A stretch of DNA of 11,690 bases from Smittium culicis (taxonomy: Eukaryota; Kickxellomycota; Harpellomycetes; Harpellales; Legeriomycetaceae), in assembly GCA_001970855.1 (NCBI GenBank), contig LSSN01004967.1, positions 1 to 11,690 on the forward strand, given 5' to 3'. A program made the translations under genes and the position numbers. A model generated the notes under the pieces. That model had not been told where the DNA came from, searched no databases, and was given only the letters and a program-made list of their open reading frames with translations. This document shows, piece after piece, positions 1 to 8,248 of this stretch (positions are counted from its first letter, which is position 1; every line of letters starts with the position of its first letter).

Positions 1-79
1 CACCTGCAGGATTCGAACCTGCGCTCCCAAAGGGAAATGGCTTAGCAGGCCACCGCGTTAACCACTCCGCCAAAGTGAC
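1..79 (-). tRNA. tRNA-Ser, anticodon GCU, 3' end cut by window edge
   Basis: On the minus strand the sequence folds as a class II tRNA. The 5' acceptor strand GTCACTT begins at position 79 and pairs with AGGTG at the window edge. A short D-arm stem (GCG with CGC) follows. The anticodon stem GTGGC/GCCAT encloses the seven-base loop CTGCTAA, which puts GCT at the anticodon and so decodes AGC/AGU serine codons. A long variable arm (TCCC TTTG GGA) typical of tRNA-Ser comes next, then a T-arm GCAGG-TTCGAAT-CCTGC. There is no intron. About two acceptor bases and the discriminator base lie outside the window. Confidence 0.95.
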
Positions 80-263
80 TTGTGAATGGTTTATTTTTTT
101 ATATAACTTGATTATATAATTAGAGTCTATATATCAAACAATTAAGAATATATTTTATTTTACGTTATACCCTGGTTTATCTCTTTCATGGTGACAGACT
201 ATTTGTATTCCACCAAATATAGCCAACTGTGTTCAATTAATTTTTTTTTAATTCCGAGGCCTT

Positions 264-461
264 ATGAAATATCGGTTTATTGTATATTATCAGCAAATAA
301 TTAACTTGCTTAATAAATATAAACGAAATATAAAATTAGCATTTTTAAATTATGTTGGATGGGAAAAAGTTAAATATAAGAAAAGAAATTTTCTGATGAG
401 AAAATTCAAAGTGAATAATTTTCTTTTCTCTTATAAAGTTTACAAGTTTATAGTTGATTGA
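264..461 (+). pseudogene. Possible relic of a retroelement polyprotein C-terminus
   Basis: This is a 65-codon open frame, very Lys/Asn/Tyr-rich. Its end, LMRKFKVNN followed by a YKVYKFIVD stretch, loosely resembles the segment after the integrase core of LTR retroelements, where a D-L-V-x-R-K-x-K-V-x-N pattern precedes a G-P-Y-x-I-V block. The resemblance is by eye only. The frame could equally be a chance opening in AT-rich DNA. No promoter or splice signal supports expression. Confidence 0.2.
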
Positions 462-544
462 TACTCAAAAGCATTATGCAGGAATACTATTTTTATATAT
501 TATTTGAGTGTTAAATTGAAGAAATAAATTCGTAATATTTTTGT

Positions 545-860
545 ACAAATTTTATCATTGAGTCAGACGATACCTGGGTGCCTCAAAATTTGAAATTTAT
601 ATATACATTTGGGCCATCAAAATTGACAGCGGATACCCTTAAAGAGTATTATATACTAAATTAAATAAATAATAATACCAAAATGATATAAAATTCACGT
701 TTGCATATAAAGACGATGAATAAGTGAATATCACTAGTGCCCTGCAAAAAATATAAGCTAATTTATGAATTATCACTAATTTATTTGATGAAAGCCTCAA
801 AGAGCGTTTGGGATAAGACTCGATTAAGCGCGATAGAAAAGCAGTTAACCCTGGCGTAGG
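545..860 (+). pseudogene. Decayed coding block, possibly gag-like
   Basis: Two successive plus-strand blocks read as ordinary protein. Positions 545-664 (frame 2) give an uninterrupted 39-residue stretch containing SDDTWVPQNLKF and GPSKLTADTLKEYY. Positions 691-858 (frame 1) contain VNITSALQKI, NLFDESLKERLG and KRDRKAVNPGVGITK, broken by four in-frame stops. The balanced residue composition and amphipathic character are unlike the Lys/Asn/Ile/Phe-rich translation of the surrounding noncoding DNA. I do not recognise the family. Position before a pol-like block suggests, but does not prove, a gag origin. Confidence 0.35.
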
Positions 861-904
861 CATAACAAAATAACTGTTTTTTTTAAAATTTTTGGTCGTT
901 AAGG

Positions 905-1201
905 TTGAGAAATGTCATTAGCAGCCAATTTAAATTAGTTTCAGTCATTACAGTTTATGGTTTAGGTGTGGTAAGAGATATTGTTTTAGCTGAAAATGGC
1001 ATCTGAACTATTCAATCTTGTGAATATAGAAAAGTAAAAGTGAGGCCTTGACAGAGATAATAGAGTATTTATTGGCAGTGGAAGAATTTGGCCAATTGTA
1101 TTTCGAAGCAGTTCAAGACTGAAAATTTACGTGCGTATTATTGGCCATCTGTTAAAGCTGCCCTATAGGCCTTTAAATTAAAAAAGAGTGAAGAATTATA
1201 G
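905..1201 (+). pseudogene. Decayed retroelement pol fragment (integrase zinc-finger region)
   Basis: The translation is broken by several stops and at least two frame changes. Frame 2 (905-1050) contains LAENGI, TIQSCEYRKVKVRP and stops. Frame 1 (about 1054-1119) contains EIIEYLLAVEEFGQLYFEA. Frame 2 again (1115-1171) gives KTENLRAYYWPSVKAAL and then a stop. A Y-Y-W-P-x-x-[RK] block shortly after an H/E-F/G-x-E pattern is characteristic of the HHCC zinc-binding domain of Ty3/gypsy-type integrases (for example YYWPxM). The downstream CxxC pair is not visible. This is a dead fragment with no coding capacity now. Confidence 0.35.
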
Positions 1202-1356
1202 ATTTGGGATTTAATCGTACTTTTTTATATTTATTCAACTAAAGAAATTATTTCAAGCATTTCATAGTTTAGATTCCAATCCAAAATCTTTATTATTTCC
1301 AGCGCGGTTATTATTTTGAATAAAGGCAAATATAAAGAAATTATTAGCTGTTTGAA

Positions 1357-2265
1357 ATGGGGGTCTTGAAAGTAATCAACACAACAAGCAAAATGCGCGC
1401 TTATCGCCTAGAGCAGATAAGGGCAGGTCTGGTTGTCGGTTTTGTGCCAACAATGGGCGCGCTGCATAGCGGTCACATCAAGCTGGTCAAGGAAGCTGCC
1501 AAATCTAGTTCAGTTGTTATCGTGAGCATATTCGTGAATCCAACCCAGTTTGCTCCAAACGAAGATTTCGACCAGTACCCGCGAACTCTTGAAAACGACT
1601 TGCTGGCACTAGAAAAGCTAGATGGAATTTCTACTGTGGTATTTGCGCCAACTGTTAGGGAAATGTACCCTTCACTAGAAAATCTCCGCGATATTTTGAC
1701 CAAAGGAACTTTTGTTTCTGTTGATGGGCTATCTGAACAACTCGAAGGCTCCATCAGAAAAACTTTCTTCCGCGGCGTGGCCACTGTTGTCACCAAACTC
1801 CTTGTTCTTGTCAGACCCGATTTCGCTGTTTTTGGCCAAAAGGATATCCAGCAATGCATCGTTGTTCGCCGCTTAGCTATGGACCTGCTCCTTGAGCCTG
1901 GTACCATCAGAGTTTCTGAAACTGAACGCGATCCAATTGATGGCCTTGCTCTAAGCTCAAGAAATGTTTACTTAACCCCGGAACAAAGAAAACACGCACC
2001 CGCTGTGTATAGAGGCTTGAAAAGAGCTAAAGAGCTATTTACAAACGACAAAGTTGTCGACTCTAAGAAACTAATAGACTGTGTTTTAATGGAAACTGAA
2101 AAGGAAGGGAATGAACATTTTAAATTTGACTATATCAAGATTTCTAGTAGCGCTGACTTATCTGACGTTCAAAATGTTGGCCCTGAAGGTGCAATAATGT
2201 CATGCGCTTGGAAAATGGGCACAACAAGACTCATTGATAATGTACTGCTCGGATTCAGCATTTAA
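1357..2265 (+). CDS. PAN6: Pantothenate synthetase (pantoate-beta-alanine ligase)
   Basis: PAN6 condenses D-pantoate with beta-alanine using ATP, giving pantothenate, the precursor of coenzyme A. The 302-residue length is usual for fungal and bacterial PanC. The HIGH-type ATP-binding motif PTMGALHSGH is at residues 31-40 with both histidines (37 and 40). FVNPTQF (59-65) and the DFDQYPRTL block (70-78) follow, then LEG with FFRGVATVVTKL (129-148), FGQKDIQQ (159-166) and the KMSKS-like region DGLALSSRNVYL (195-206). The C-terminal half carries the TTRLIDN segment near the end. The start is the first ATG after an in-frame TAG at 1345-1347. The gene is intronless and more GC-rich than its flanks. 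One oddity is that the usual R-P-G-H-F of bacterial enzymes reads R-K-T-F-F (134-138) here. Confidence 0.97.
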   Translation: MGVLKVINTTSKMRAYRLEQIRAGLVVGFVPTMGALHSGHIKLVKEAAKSSSVVIVSIFVNPTQFAPNEDFDQYPRTLENDLLALEKLDGISTVVFAPTVREMYPSLENLRDILTKGTFVSVDGLSEQLEGSIRKTFFRGVATVVTKLLVLVRPDFAVFGQKDIQQCIVVRRLAMDLLLEPGTIRVSETERDPIDGLALSSRNVYLTPEQRKHAPAVYRGLKRAKELFTNDKVVDSKKLIDCVLMETEKEGNEHFKFDYIKISSSADLSDVQNVGPEGAIMSCAWKMGTTRLIDNVLLGFSI

Positions 2266-2732
2266 AGCATATAATTTTTCCTTGGCCTCCCCCCCCCCCC
2301 ATATATCCTTTCTTTTACTCCATATTATTTTATTTAACCATCTACATGTACAGAAATGGTTTTTTTTTAAAATAGATATAAAAAAATATTTAGAGAACTA
2401 AATAAATATAATTAGTACAAATTTAATGCCTATCTAATTGTTTATGCTATTTTTTACAGTCAAAAAGTAATAAAAAAATTGAAATCTAATAAATATTAAG
2501 GCGATACTAGGACTAGTTTATTGGGTGATATAGATGGTTGTAATAAAATATATTTAAAGGGAATGTTGTAAATAAGTTAATGTGAATATTAAGAGGTTTT
2601 GAGTATCTATCTATAAAAAGCGGAAAAGGCAGCTATTAAGTAGGCATTGCCAAGAGATATATAGAGGAGACAGGAAAGATATTTTTTTTTCAAAAGTAGG
2701 TAAATGTAAGTAAAGGATGGGGTTTTATATAT
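2266..2732. other. Convergent 3' spacer between PAN6 and DIM1
   Basis: These 467 bases of AT-rich DNA hold the 3' ends of two convergent genes. No coding potential is evident. It contains a C12 homopolymer 24 bases after the PAN6 stop and many AATAAA-like A/T stretches that could serve as polyadenylation signals on either strand. Confidence 0.7.
2289..2300. repeat. C12 homopolymer
   Basis: Twelve consecutive cytosines lie in otherwise AT-rich DNA, inside the presumptive PAN6 3' UTR. Shorter C-runs occur at 8562-8568 (C7) and 10110-10115 (C6). Length may be uncertain because of sequencing slippage. Confidence 0.95.
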
Positions 2733-3785
<1,053 letters not shown>

Positions 3786-3940
3786 TCAATTATTAATTTT
3801 ATTTAGTAAATGGATAGGAGCCTTTCCGTTAATAATAAATTTATAGCTTTATATTTTTGCGATTTTTTTTGTAAAATAACGATTTTTTTTTTTCAGTTAT
3901 AAAACTTTAGAAAAAATTTTTTAAATGTATTTTGATGTTG

Positions 3941-3947
3941 ATTGGCT
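3941..3947 (-). promoter_or_regulatory. CCAAT box upstream of DIM1
   Basis: On the minus strand this reads AGCCAAT within ACCAGCCAATCA, an excellent match to the extended HAP/NF-Y site. It lies about 195 bases upstream of the DIM1 start codon and in the sense orientation of that gene. Function is inferred from sequence and position only. Confidence 0.5.
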
Positions 3948-4312
3948 GGTTAATAAGCGGATCAGAAATTAATGGCTTTAGAAAGTTTACAGTATGAATT
4001 TTATCAAATATAAGAAATAAATTCAATTGAGGCTTTTCTCATTTTCAATATTTTATAAACTTTAAATTATGTTCTTACTGTCATCTCACACTCTCACTTG
4101 TATTTATACTGTTCAATTTTAGTTATACACAGCAATAAGCTCATAATAAAATATCCAAATAATATATGTGTAAACTCACTATGAAAAAAAATTGAGGCAT
4201 AAAATTAAAAACAACTTTTCGAACCTGAAGTTTATTAATCAGAATTTACTAAAAATTTCATTAAAACCGATTAAATGACTATAAAACTAATGGTTAAAAT
4301 GATAATTAACCT

Positions 4313-4510
4313 ACTACTGCTCGATACATACGCAAACTTTTGCAAATTGAAAATGTAGCTCTTAAGTAGGCCGAAATGTTTGAAAAAAATATACGGCAGA
4401 ATAAAGTTCAGCAATTAGATGAAACAATGTTGATCATTCAGACGCTTTATGATACTAAAGCCTTTTTTAAAAAAAAAAAACGTAAAGAAAAGCTGTTGGC
4501 GAAAAAGTGA
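4313..4510 (+). pseudogene. Interrupted helical open frame, unrecognised
   Basis: One frame runs 66 codons with a single in-frame TAG at 4367-4369. Before the stop it contains RYIRKLLQIENVALK. After it come an ATG (4376) and EKNIRQNKVQQLDETM, IIQTLYDTKAFF, then a lysine-rich tail and a TGA. The residue pattern suggests an amphipathic helix or coiled coil, and it is less AT-biased than neighbouring translation. I cannot name a family. It ends six bases before the BUD31 stop codon on the opposite strand, so it overlaps the BUD31 3' UTR. A chance opening cannot be excluded. Confidence 0.25.
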
Positions 4511-4515
4511 TTAAT

Positions 4516-5088
4516 CTAATCTGTCGAGGCACAACCGCGGCATCCGCAATGAACGCACTCAACAGTACGCCCTTCTTCAAGTTTACCCTTTGGCACTCGA
4601 CATATACACGCTGTACCATAGTTGGTATCGCGCGGCTGGATGCACCTAAGGCAGCACAACTTCTCAAACCCGGGCTTCTTCCATTTAGCTATCAGGTTCG
4701 CGTCTGCAAGCTTCTTCTGCAAACAGTAGTCGTACACTTCAAAAGATATCGCCTCACGCTTGTAGTATAAATCGTAGATGTATCGCGTTCGCAAATGATG
4801 GATTTTCATTATTGGCCAGACAGCTTCAACTCTTCTCTTTCCCTCATGCGGCTCATTTTCGGCTGTTATATATTTATTGTTTACCAATAAATAAAAATTA
4901 GAAAAGTGCCTCTTATTAATATGTTTATTGGTAATTCGTATAAATATAAACATGTTTTATTCAAACTAAGTGTATTGTAAAAATTGCTTACCATCGCGCA
5001 TTTGCTGCTCAAAATCTTTAAGTGTGGGTTCTATTTCTTCAAACCCCTCGGGTGGGAATCGTGCTCTCTTTCTCCTCACTTTGCTCAT
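4516..5088 (-). CDS. BUD31: Pre-mRNA splicing factor BUD31 (G10 family), one intron
   Basis: Bud31 (S. pombe Cwf14, the G10 protein) is a zinc-cluster component of the activated spliceosome. Exon 1 is 5088-4992 and exon 2 is 4862-4516, giving 147 residues against 144 in human. The codon split by the intron is G|CC (Ala33). Joining restores the conserved run [16 protein letters not shown]. The basic start [15 protein letters not shown] and IEPTL match the family N-terminus. Further hallmarks are WPI-KIHH-TRYI-DL-YK (48-67), [13 protein letters not shown] (85-97) and [23 protein letters not shown] (102-124, read in two parts). The C-terminus is CVHCGCRGC (135-143). The cysteine set at 79, 102, 103, 106, 118, 120, 135, 138, 140 and 143 is complete. 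An ORF beginning inside the intron at 4953 is not the true start. Confidence 0.96.
4863..4991 (-). other. BUD31 spliceosomal intron (129 nt)
   Basis: The donor is G|GTAAGC and the acceptor is ATATAACAG|CC, phase 1. A CTAAT matching the fungal branch-point consensus CTRAY lies at 4897-4901, about 34 bases before the acceptor. Removing exactly this segment restores the conserved protein. Confidence 0.93.
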
Positions 5089-5251
5089 CTCCTTCAGCTT
5101 ATTGATTAATTTTAGATAGTGATATTGAAAATAAAATACAAAAGGTTACTTGTCCAATTTCTCTAAACGATTTTAAATCTAAAAAAAAATACAAACAAAA
5201 AAAAGACAAAATATTTTTTTACTAAAAAATCAGAGACGAACAGAATTAACT

Positions 5252-5258
5252 ATTGGCT
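5252..5258 (-). promoter_or_regulatory. CCAAT box 1 upstream of BUD31
   Basis: AGCCAAT on the minus strand, about 164 bases upstream of the BUD31 start codon and in its sense orientation. It is the first of three identical heptamers. Confidence 0.45.
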
Positions 5259-5282
5259 AAAAATATGATGAAATATTCGATT

Positions 5283-5289
5283 ATTGGCT
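5283..5289 (-). promoter_or_regulatory. CCAAT box 2 upstream of BUD31
   Basis: A second AGCCAAT heptamer, 31 bases from the first, in the same orientation. Confidence 0.45.
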
Positions 5290-5323
5290 CATTACTTTTG
5301 CTTTAAATTAAAAATAGAGTTTT

Positions 5324-5330
5324 ATTGGCT
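5324..5330 (-). promoter_or_regulatory. CCAAT box 3 upstream of BUD31
   Basis: A third AGCCAAT heptamer, 41 bases from the second (31 and 41 are about three and four helical turns), in the same orientation. It could be a HAP/NF-Y array. Confidence 0.45.
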
Positions 5331-5642
5331 AAATCATTAGCATAATATATCACTCTGCTAATATATTGGTTTGTTTATTCTGTATATAAAATATTAACAT
5401 TTAAAACTAATCAACTCTAAAACTGCTAAATTGATAAATAATTATATTCTATTTATGCTAAAAATGATTAGATAAAGAGTATGAAAAAACAAGTCTTAAA
5501 AAAGTATATAATTGTATATCTGTATTCTAATAATATAATAAAACTAAAAAGGCTAAACAAACTTATGTAAAGTATCGATCCTTAATCTGTATCATTAGCA
5601 AGGATACAAGTGCATAATTAATGTGATCAAAATTCAAATGAT

Positions 5643-7953
5643 TCATTGTAATCCAGCTAACCTTGCCTCTGCAGCTTTAGCTCGGAGTTCCCGCTGTGCT
5701 GCCAAGTCTCCTTGTAGTGTACGCGATTGCTGCTGCATTCTTCGTGTGCTCGTAGCCAATGTTTTCCCTGAAGATATCGAAAACTGAGAACTTGACATAA
5801 ATGTGTTATTTTTTGCCCCGCTTGGGTTCGGTAGTTTCGTCCTATTGGTTTTCAAAGAGTTTAAGATGCCTGAATTTTTAGCCCCATTTGAAACTTGATC
5901 ATTATTAGTAGACGCGCTAGTAGATGCGGTAGCAGGAGTGCTGGTACTTTGCTTGCTAGCTTGCTTATTTTTATTTAATTGCTTTTTAGGCTCTTTTTGC
6001 TTTTGATTGGCTTGGCTTTTGCTCATTGATCCTTTATTCGCTTTACTGGACCCTTTGTCATTTTTGATAGATGATTCAGGAGCCATTTTTGTAGGATCTG
6101 GCTCTTTCCAACCTCTGGGAATTCGCGAGCTATCCCACTCTGAAAATTCATGTACATCTGAAGGGTTCAAAGAATGCTCAAAAACCACTTCGTTATCAAA
6201 TCTATACTTCCTAAAAACATCTCGTATACTCCTGTTTGGAGCCATTTCATAAGCTGTTTTCCCGCTACTATATATCGGTGGATGGCCGTTAGTTATAGAC
6301 GGATCATCGCCATGGTCAAGCAAGAATATTATTGACTCTGGCCTTTCAAATACAGTAGCAAGAAACAGCAAAGTTGGTGTTTTGTTTCCTTTTAATGATG
6401 GGCACTTTTCTAAGTATCTCAGTTCTGTTGCAGGATCAAGAAAAGCATCTAGTAACATCTCTTTATTTGTTTCTAGATAATTTAGAACTTGCTCATTCGA
6501 CTTTGACTTATCTTGAATTGTAGCTGCTGCTTCATAAAGGAATGCTACTAATTCAGGCCTTGGTTCTGGTTCAAGAGTTCCATCAGATTCAAAGTCACTA
6601 GATTCACTAAGATCATCCAGCGTATGCTGATCCAAATCTAAGGATGACACTGCAGCTTTTCCGTCAGTTGTAGTATCGTTTAATTTAGACGAAGGAGATT
6701 GAGAACGCTGAACAGGGTCTATTTTTCTGGTAAAAACCGAGCTTAAAGATTCGTATACTTTTGACACCTCGTCTAAAGTCGGTCGTTTAATTTGAATGGG
6801 ACATATACGAATTGCAGGCGAATCTAAAACAATTTATATAAATGAAGAAAGTTCAAGACAATGTAAAAAGTAGTATCAATAATTGGCTAGCGCCGAAGAA
6901 AATATATACAAAGAAAAAAGGAGTACCATAAAGAAGAACAGAATCTTGTCCGCCAAAAAACACTCTTCTAGATGCTTTAGAAGTGGATTGGAATATACGG
7001 CTGCTATTTAGCAAATACGGCTTCCATGAATTTAATGTTTCATTTACTTCATCGAGCAATTTTTGTTCATTGTATCTACGAATTTGAGCACCAGCGCTCT
7101 TGGCAACTCGATTTTTCGCCTTATCGTGACTTAACTGAGATTTACCTTGCTTTTTTCTTGTTGTATATCGGTGGATGGTTTTATGGGCGATTAATTTTCC
7201 GGTTTTATTATTGAAAACACCTGCAGCAAAATGGCCGCCTGATAAGAGAAGTATAGACCAGTATATATCTGTTTGTTGTTGGGAAGAGTCTTTTGAATCA
7301 ATTTGTAAATTTGTTAGTTCGTCGAATAGAGAAGTTGAAGAGGAGTGTGATTTTGATCTTTTATCAAATAGTACAGCTTTGTATACTCCATATTGGTCAA
7401 TTTTGTTTGTTCCAGGAGGAGTATTTGTTGTACTTTGGTCAGTGGCTACGTTACTTGAATTAGTATTTTCTTTATTGATATCTGGGAAAGTAGAAAACCA
7501 TATCCTTGAAGCATTGCTGTCATTTGTTTTTAAACTGTCTTCATATAGATCTGATTCTGCTAAACCTGAACTATTTCCGTCTTTATGAGAGAGGTTATTA
7601 TCATCAAAGGATAATTTTTTGAGAGAAGGTAAAGTATCCAAATTTTTTATAGCTTCTGGATTACTTGAATCGATTCTTTTAGATAAATTCTTGAGATGTG
7701 TTTCGCTTTTGTAATGTTCGCGCTGTTCGAGAAATGAATTAAAAACGAGATTTCCGCACAAGTTACATGAGATAGTTTCAGAAAGCAAGGTCAAATTCTG
7801 CGCTTTAATATTTTCTAGTCTCAATCTATTTTTGTGATGTAAGTCTTCGATTGAAGCGCCTAGTTTTTCGAAGGAAGGGTTATTTCTTATAGAGTCAAAT
7901 ATTTTCTTTGGGATATTAAATATCCTAAACGTTGTGACTTTAGAGGCTGACAT
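5643..7953 (-). CDS. VMS1: VMS1/ANKZF1 family peptidyl-tRNA endonuclease, one intron
   Basis: Vms1 cleaves peptidyl-tRNA on stalled 60S ribosomes, releasing nascent chains (notably at mitochondria), and recruits Cdc48/VCP. Exons are 7953-6927 and 6823-5643, totalling 735 residues. A C2H2 zinc finger has C63, C66, H80 and H86. The eRF1-like VLRF1 domain spans about 228-358, with LLLSGGHFAAGVF (235-247), HKTIHRYTTRKKQGKSQ (257-273), KSAGAQIRRYNE (285-296) and FFGG (332-335). Q273 aligns with the catalytic glutamine of the family, although the usual KQGGSQ reads KQGKSQ. A degenerate ankyrin segment occupies about 433-548. A low-complexity Ser/Lys/Gln/Asn linker follows. The end RELRAKAAEARLAGL matches the VCP-interacting motif R-x5-A-A-x2-R (R720, A726, A727, R730). 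The C-terminal zinc finger of human ANKZF1 is absent. An upstream ATG at 8064 would add a hydrophobic AT-rich leader, so the ATG at 7953 is preferred. Confidence 0.93.
6824..6926 (-). other. VMS1 spliceosomal intron (103 nt)
   Basis: The donor is TATG|GTACTC, weaker than the GTAAGN donors of BUD31 and SOM1. The acceptor is TTGTTTTAG|AT. The splice is phase 1 and makes a GAT codon (Asp343). The joined segment FFGGQDSVLLYDSPA and downstream KRPTLDE has the same spacing (27 residues from FFGG to RPT) that I recall for the human protein. A more typical-looking GTATAT inside the intron gives the wrong phase. Retention would add a 24-residue hydrophobic tail and then a stop. Confidence 0.9.
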
Positions 7954-8107
7954 TATTGATGAATTGATTAGTATAAAAGGAATAAGTATGTATAAAAACA
8001 ATAAGAAATATATACTTGACTTTATATAAAAAATGAATTGAAAAATCGAGATAAAAAGTTGCATTTAATTTGAAAAGTATTTAAGGGCTTTGTAAATTTG
8101 GATATTC

Positions 8108-8226
8108 GCTGCGGATAATATAATTGGACTAATATATGCGGCTGCAAAAATTACTGGCTACGATTGAATAAATATAGGTATTTTCTGTGCAGTTTAGAGA
8201 TAATTAGATATCATTTGCTGCGGATA
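8108..8226 (-). repeat. Two copies of a TATCCGCAGC 10-mer upstream of VMS1
   Basis: TATCCGCAGC occurs on the minus strand at 8117-8108 and again at 8226-8217. Related GCAGC or GCCGC cores lie nearby at about 8139-8145 and 8246-8270. The copies are 109 bases apart and 155-265 bases upstream of the VMS1 start. GC-rich words stand out in this AT-rich DNA, so a transcription-factor site is plausible. The factor is not known. Confidence 0.5.
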
Positions 8227-8241
8227 TAATAGCAGTAAATT

Positions 8242-8248
8242 ATTGGCT
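8242..8248 (-). promoter_or_regulatory. CCAAT box upstream of VMS1
   Basis: Minus-strand AGCCAAT (in GCAGCCAATAAT), about 290 bases upstream of the VMS1 start and 16 bases beyond the distal TATCCGCAGC copy. It has the sense orientation of VMS1, as seen for the DIM1 and BUD31 boxes. Confidence 0.4.

Larger units (their letters stand above)
80..1356. other. 1.28-kb spacer with decayed coding relics, no intact gene
   Basis: This AT-rich stretch lies upstream of both the tRNA-Ser (minus) and PAN6 (plus). No open frame here looks like a functional gene. Several blocks on the plus strand read as plausible protein interrupted by stops and frame changes (about 264-461, 545-860 and 905-1201) and are listed separately as relics. 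The last 150 bases before PAN6 must contain its promoter. I see no clear TATA element that stands out from the AT-rich background. Confidence 0.6.
5089..5642. promoter_or_regulatory. BUD31 promoter region and VMS1 3' spacer
   Basis: These 554 bases are very AT-rich with no coding potential that I can support. The BUD31-proximal half carries three CCAAT boxes, listed individually. The distal part (about 5450-5642) should hold the VMS1 3' UTR. Confidence 0.55.

Noticed and set aside
1473..1907. 144-codon minus-strand open frame inside PAN6
   Set aside because: It is a shadow of the PAN6 coding sequence. Its translation is Ser/Thr/Arg-rich with no recognisable motif, while the plus strand carries all pantothenate synthetase motifs.
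4863..4953. BUD31 start at the ATG at 4953
   Set aside because: That reading translates the intron ([15 protein letters not shown]). Splicing to the exon at 4992-5088 restores the conserved basic N-terminus of the family.
6007..7588. Plus-strand open frames within VMS1
   Set aside because: They are shadows of the VMS1 exons, without motifs and with hydrophobic, low-complexity translation.
7954..8064. Upstream in-frame ATG adding 37 hydrophobic residues to VMS1
   Set aside because: The added leader is Ile/Phe/Leu/Tyr-rich translation of typical AT-rich 5' flank. The protein family has no such leader, and MSASKVTTF is a more natural start.
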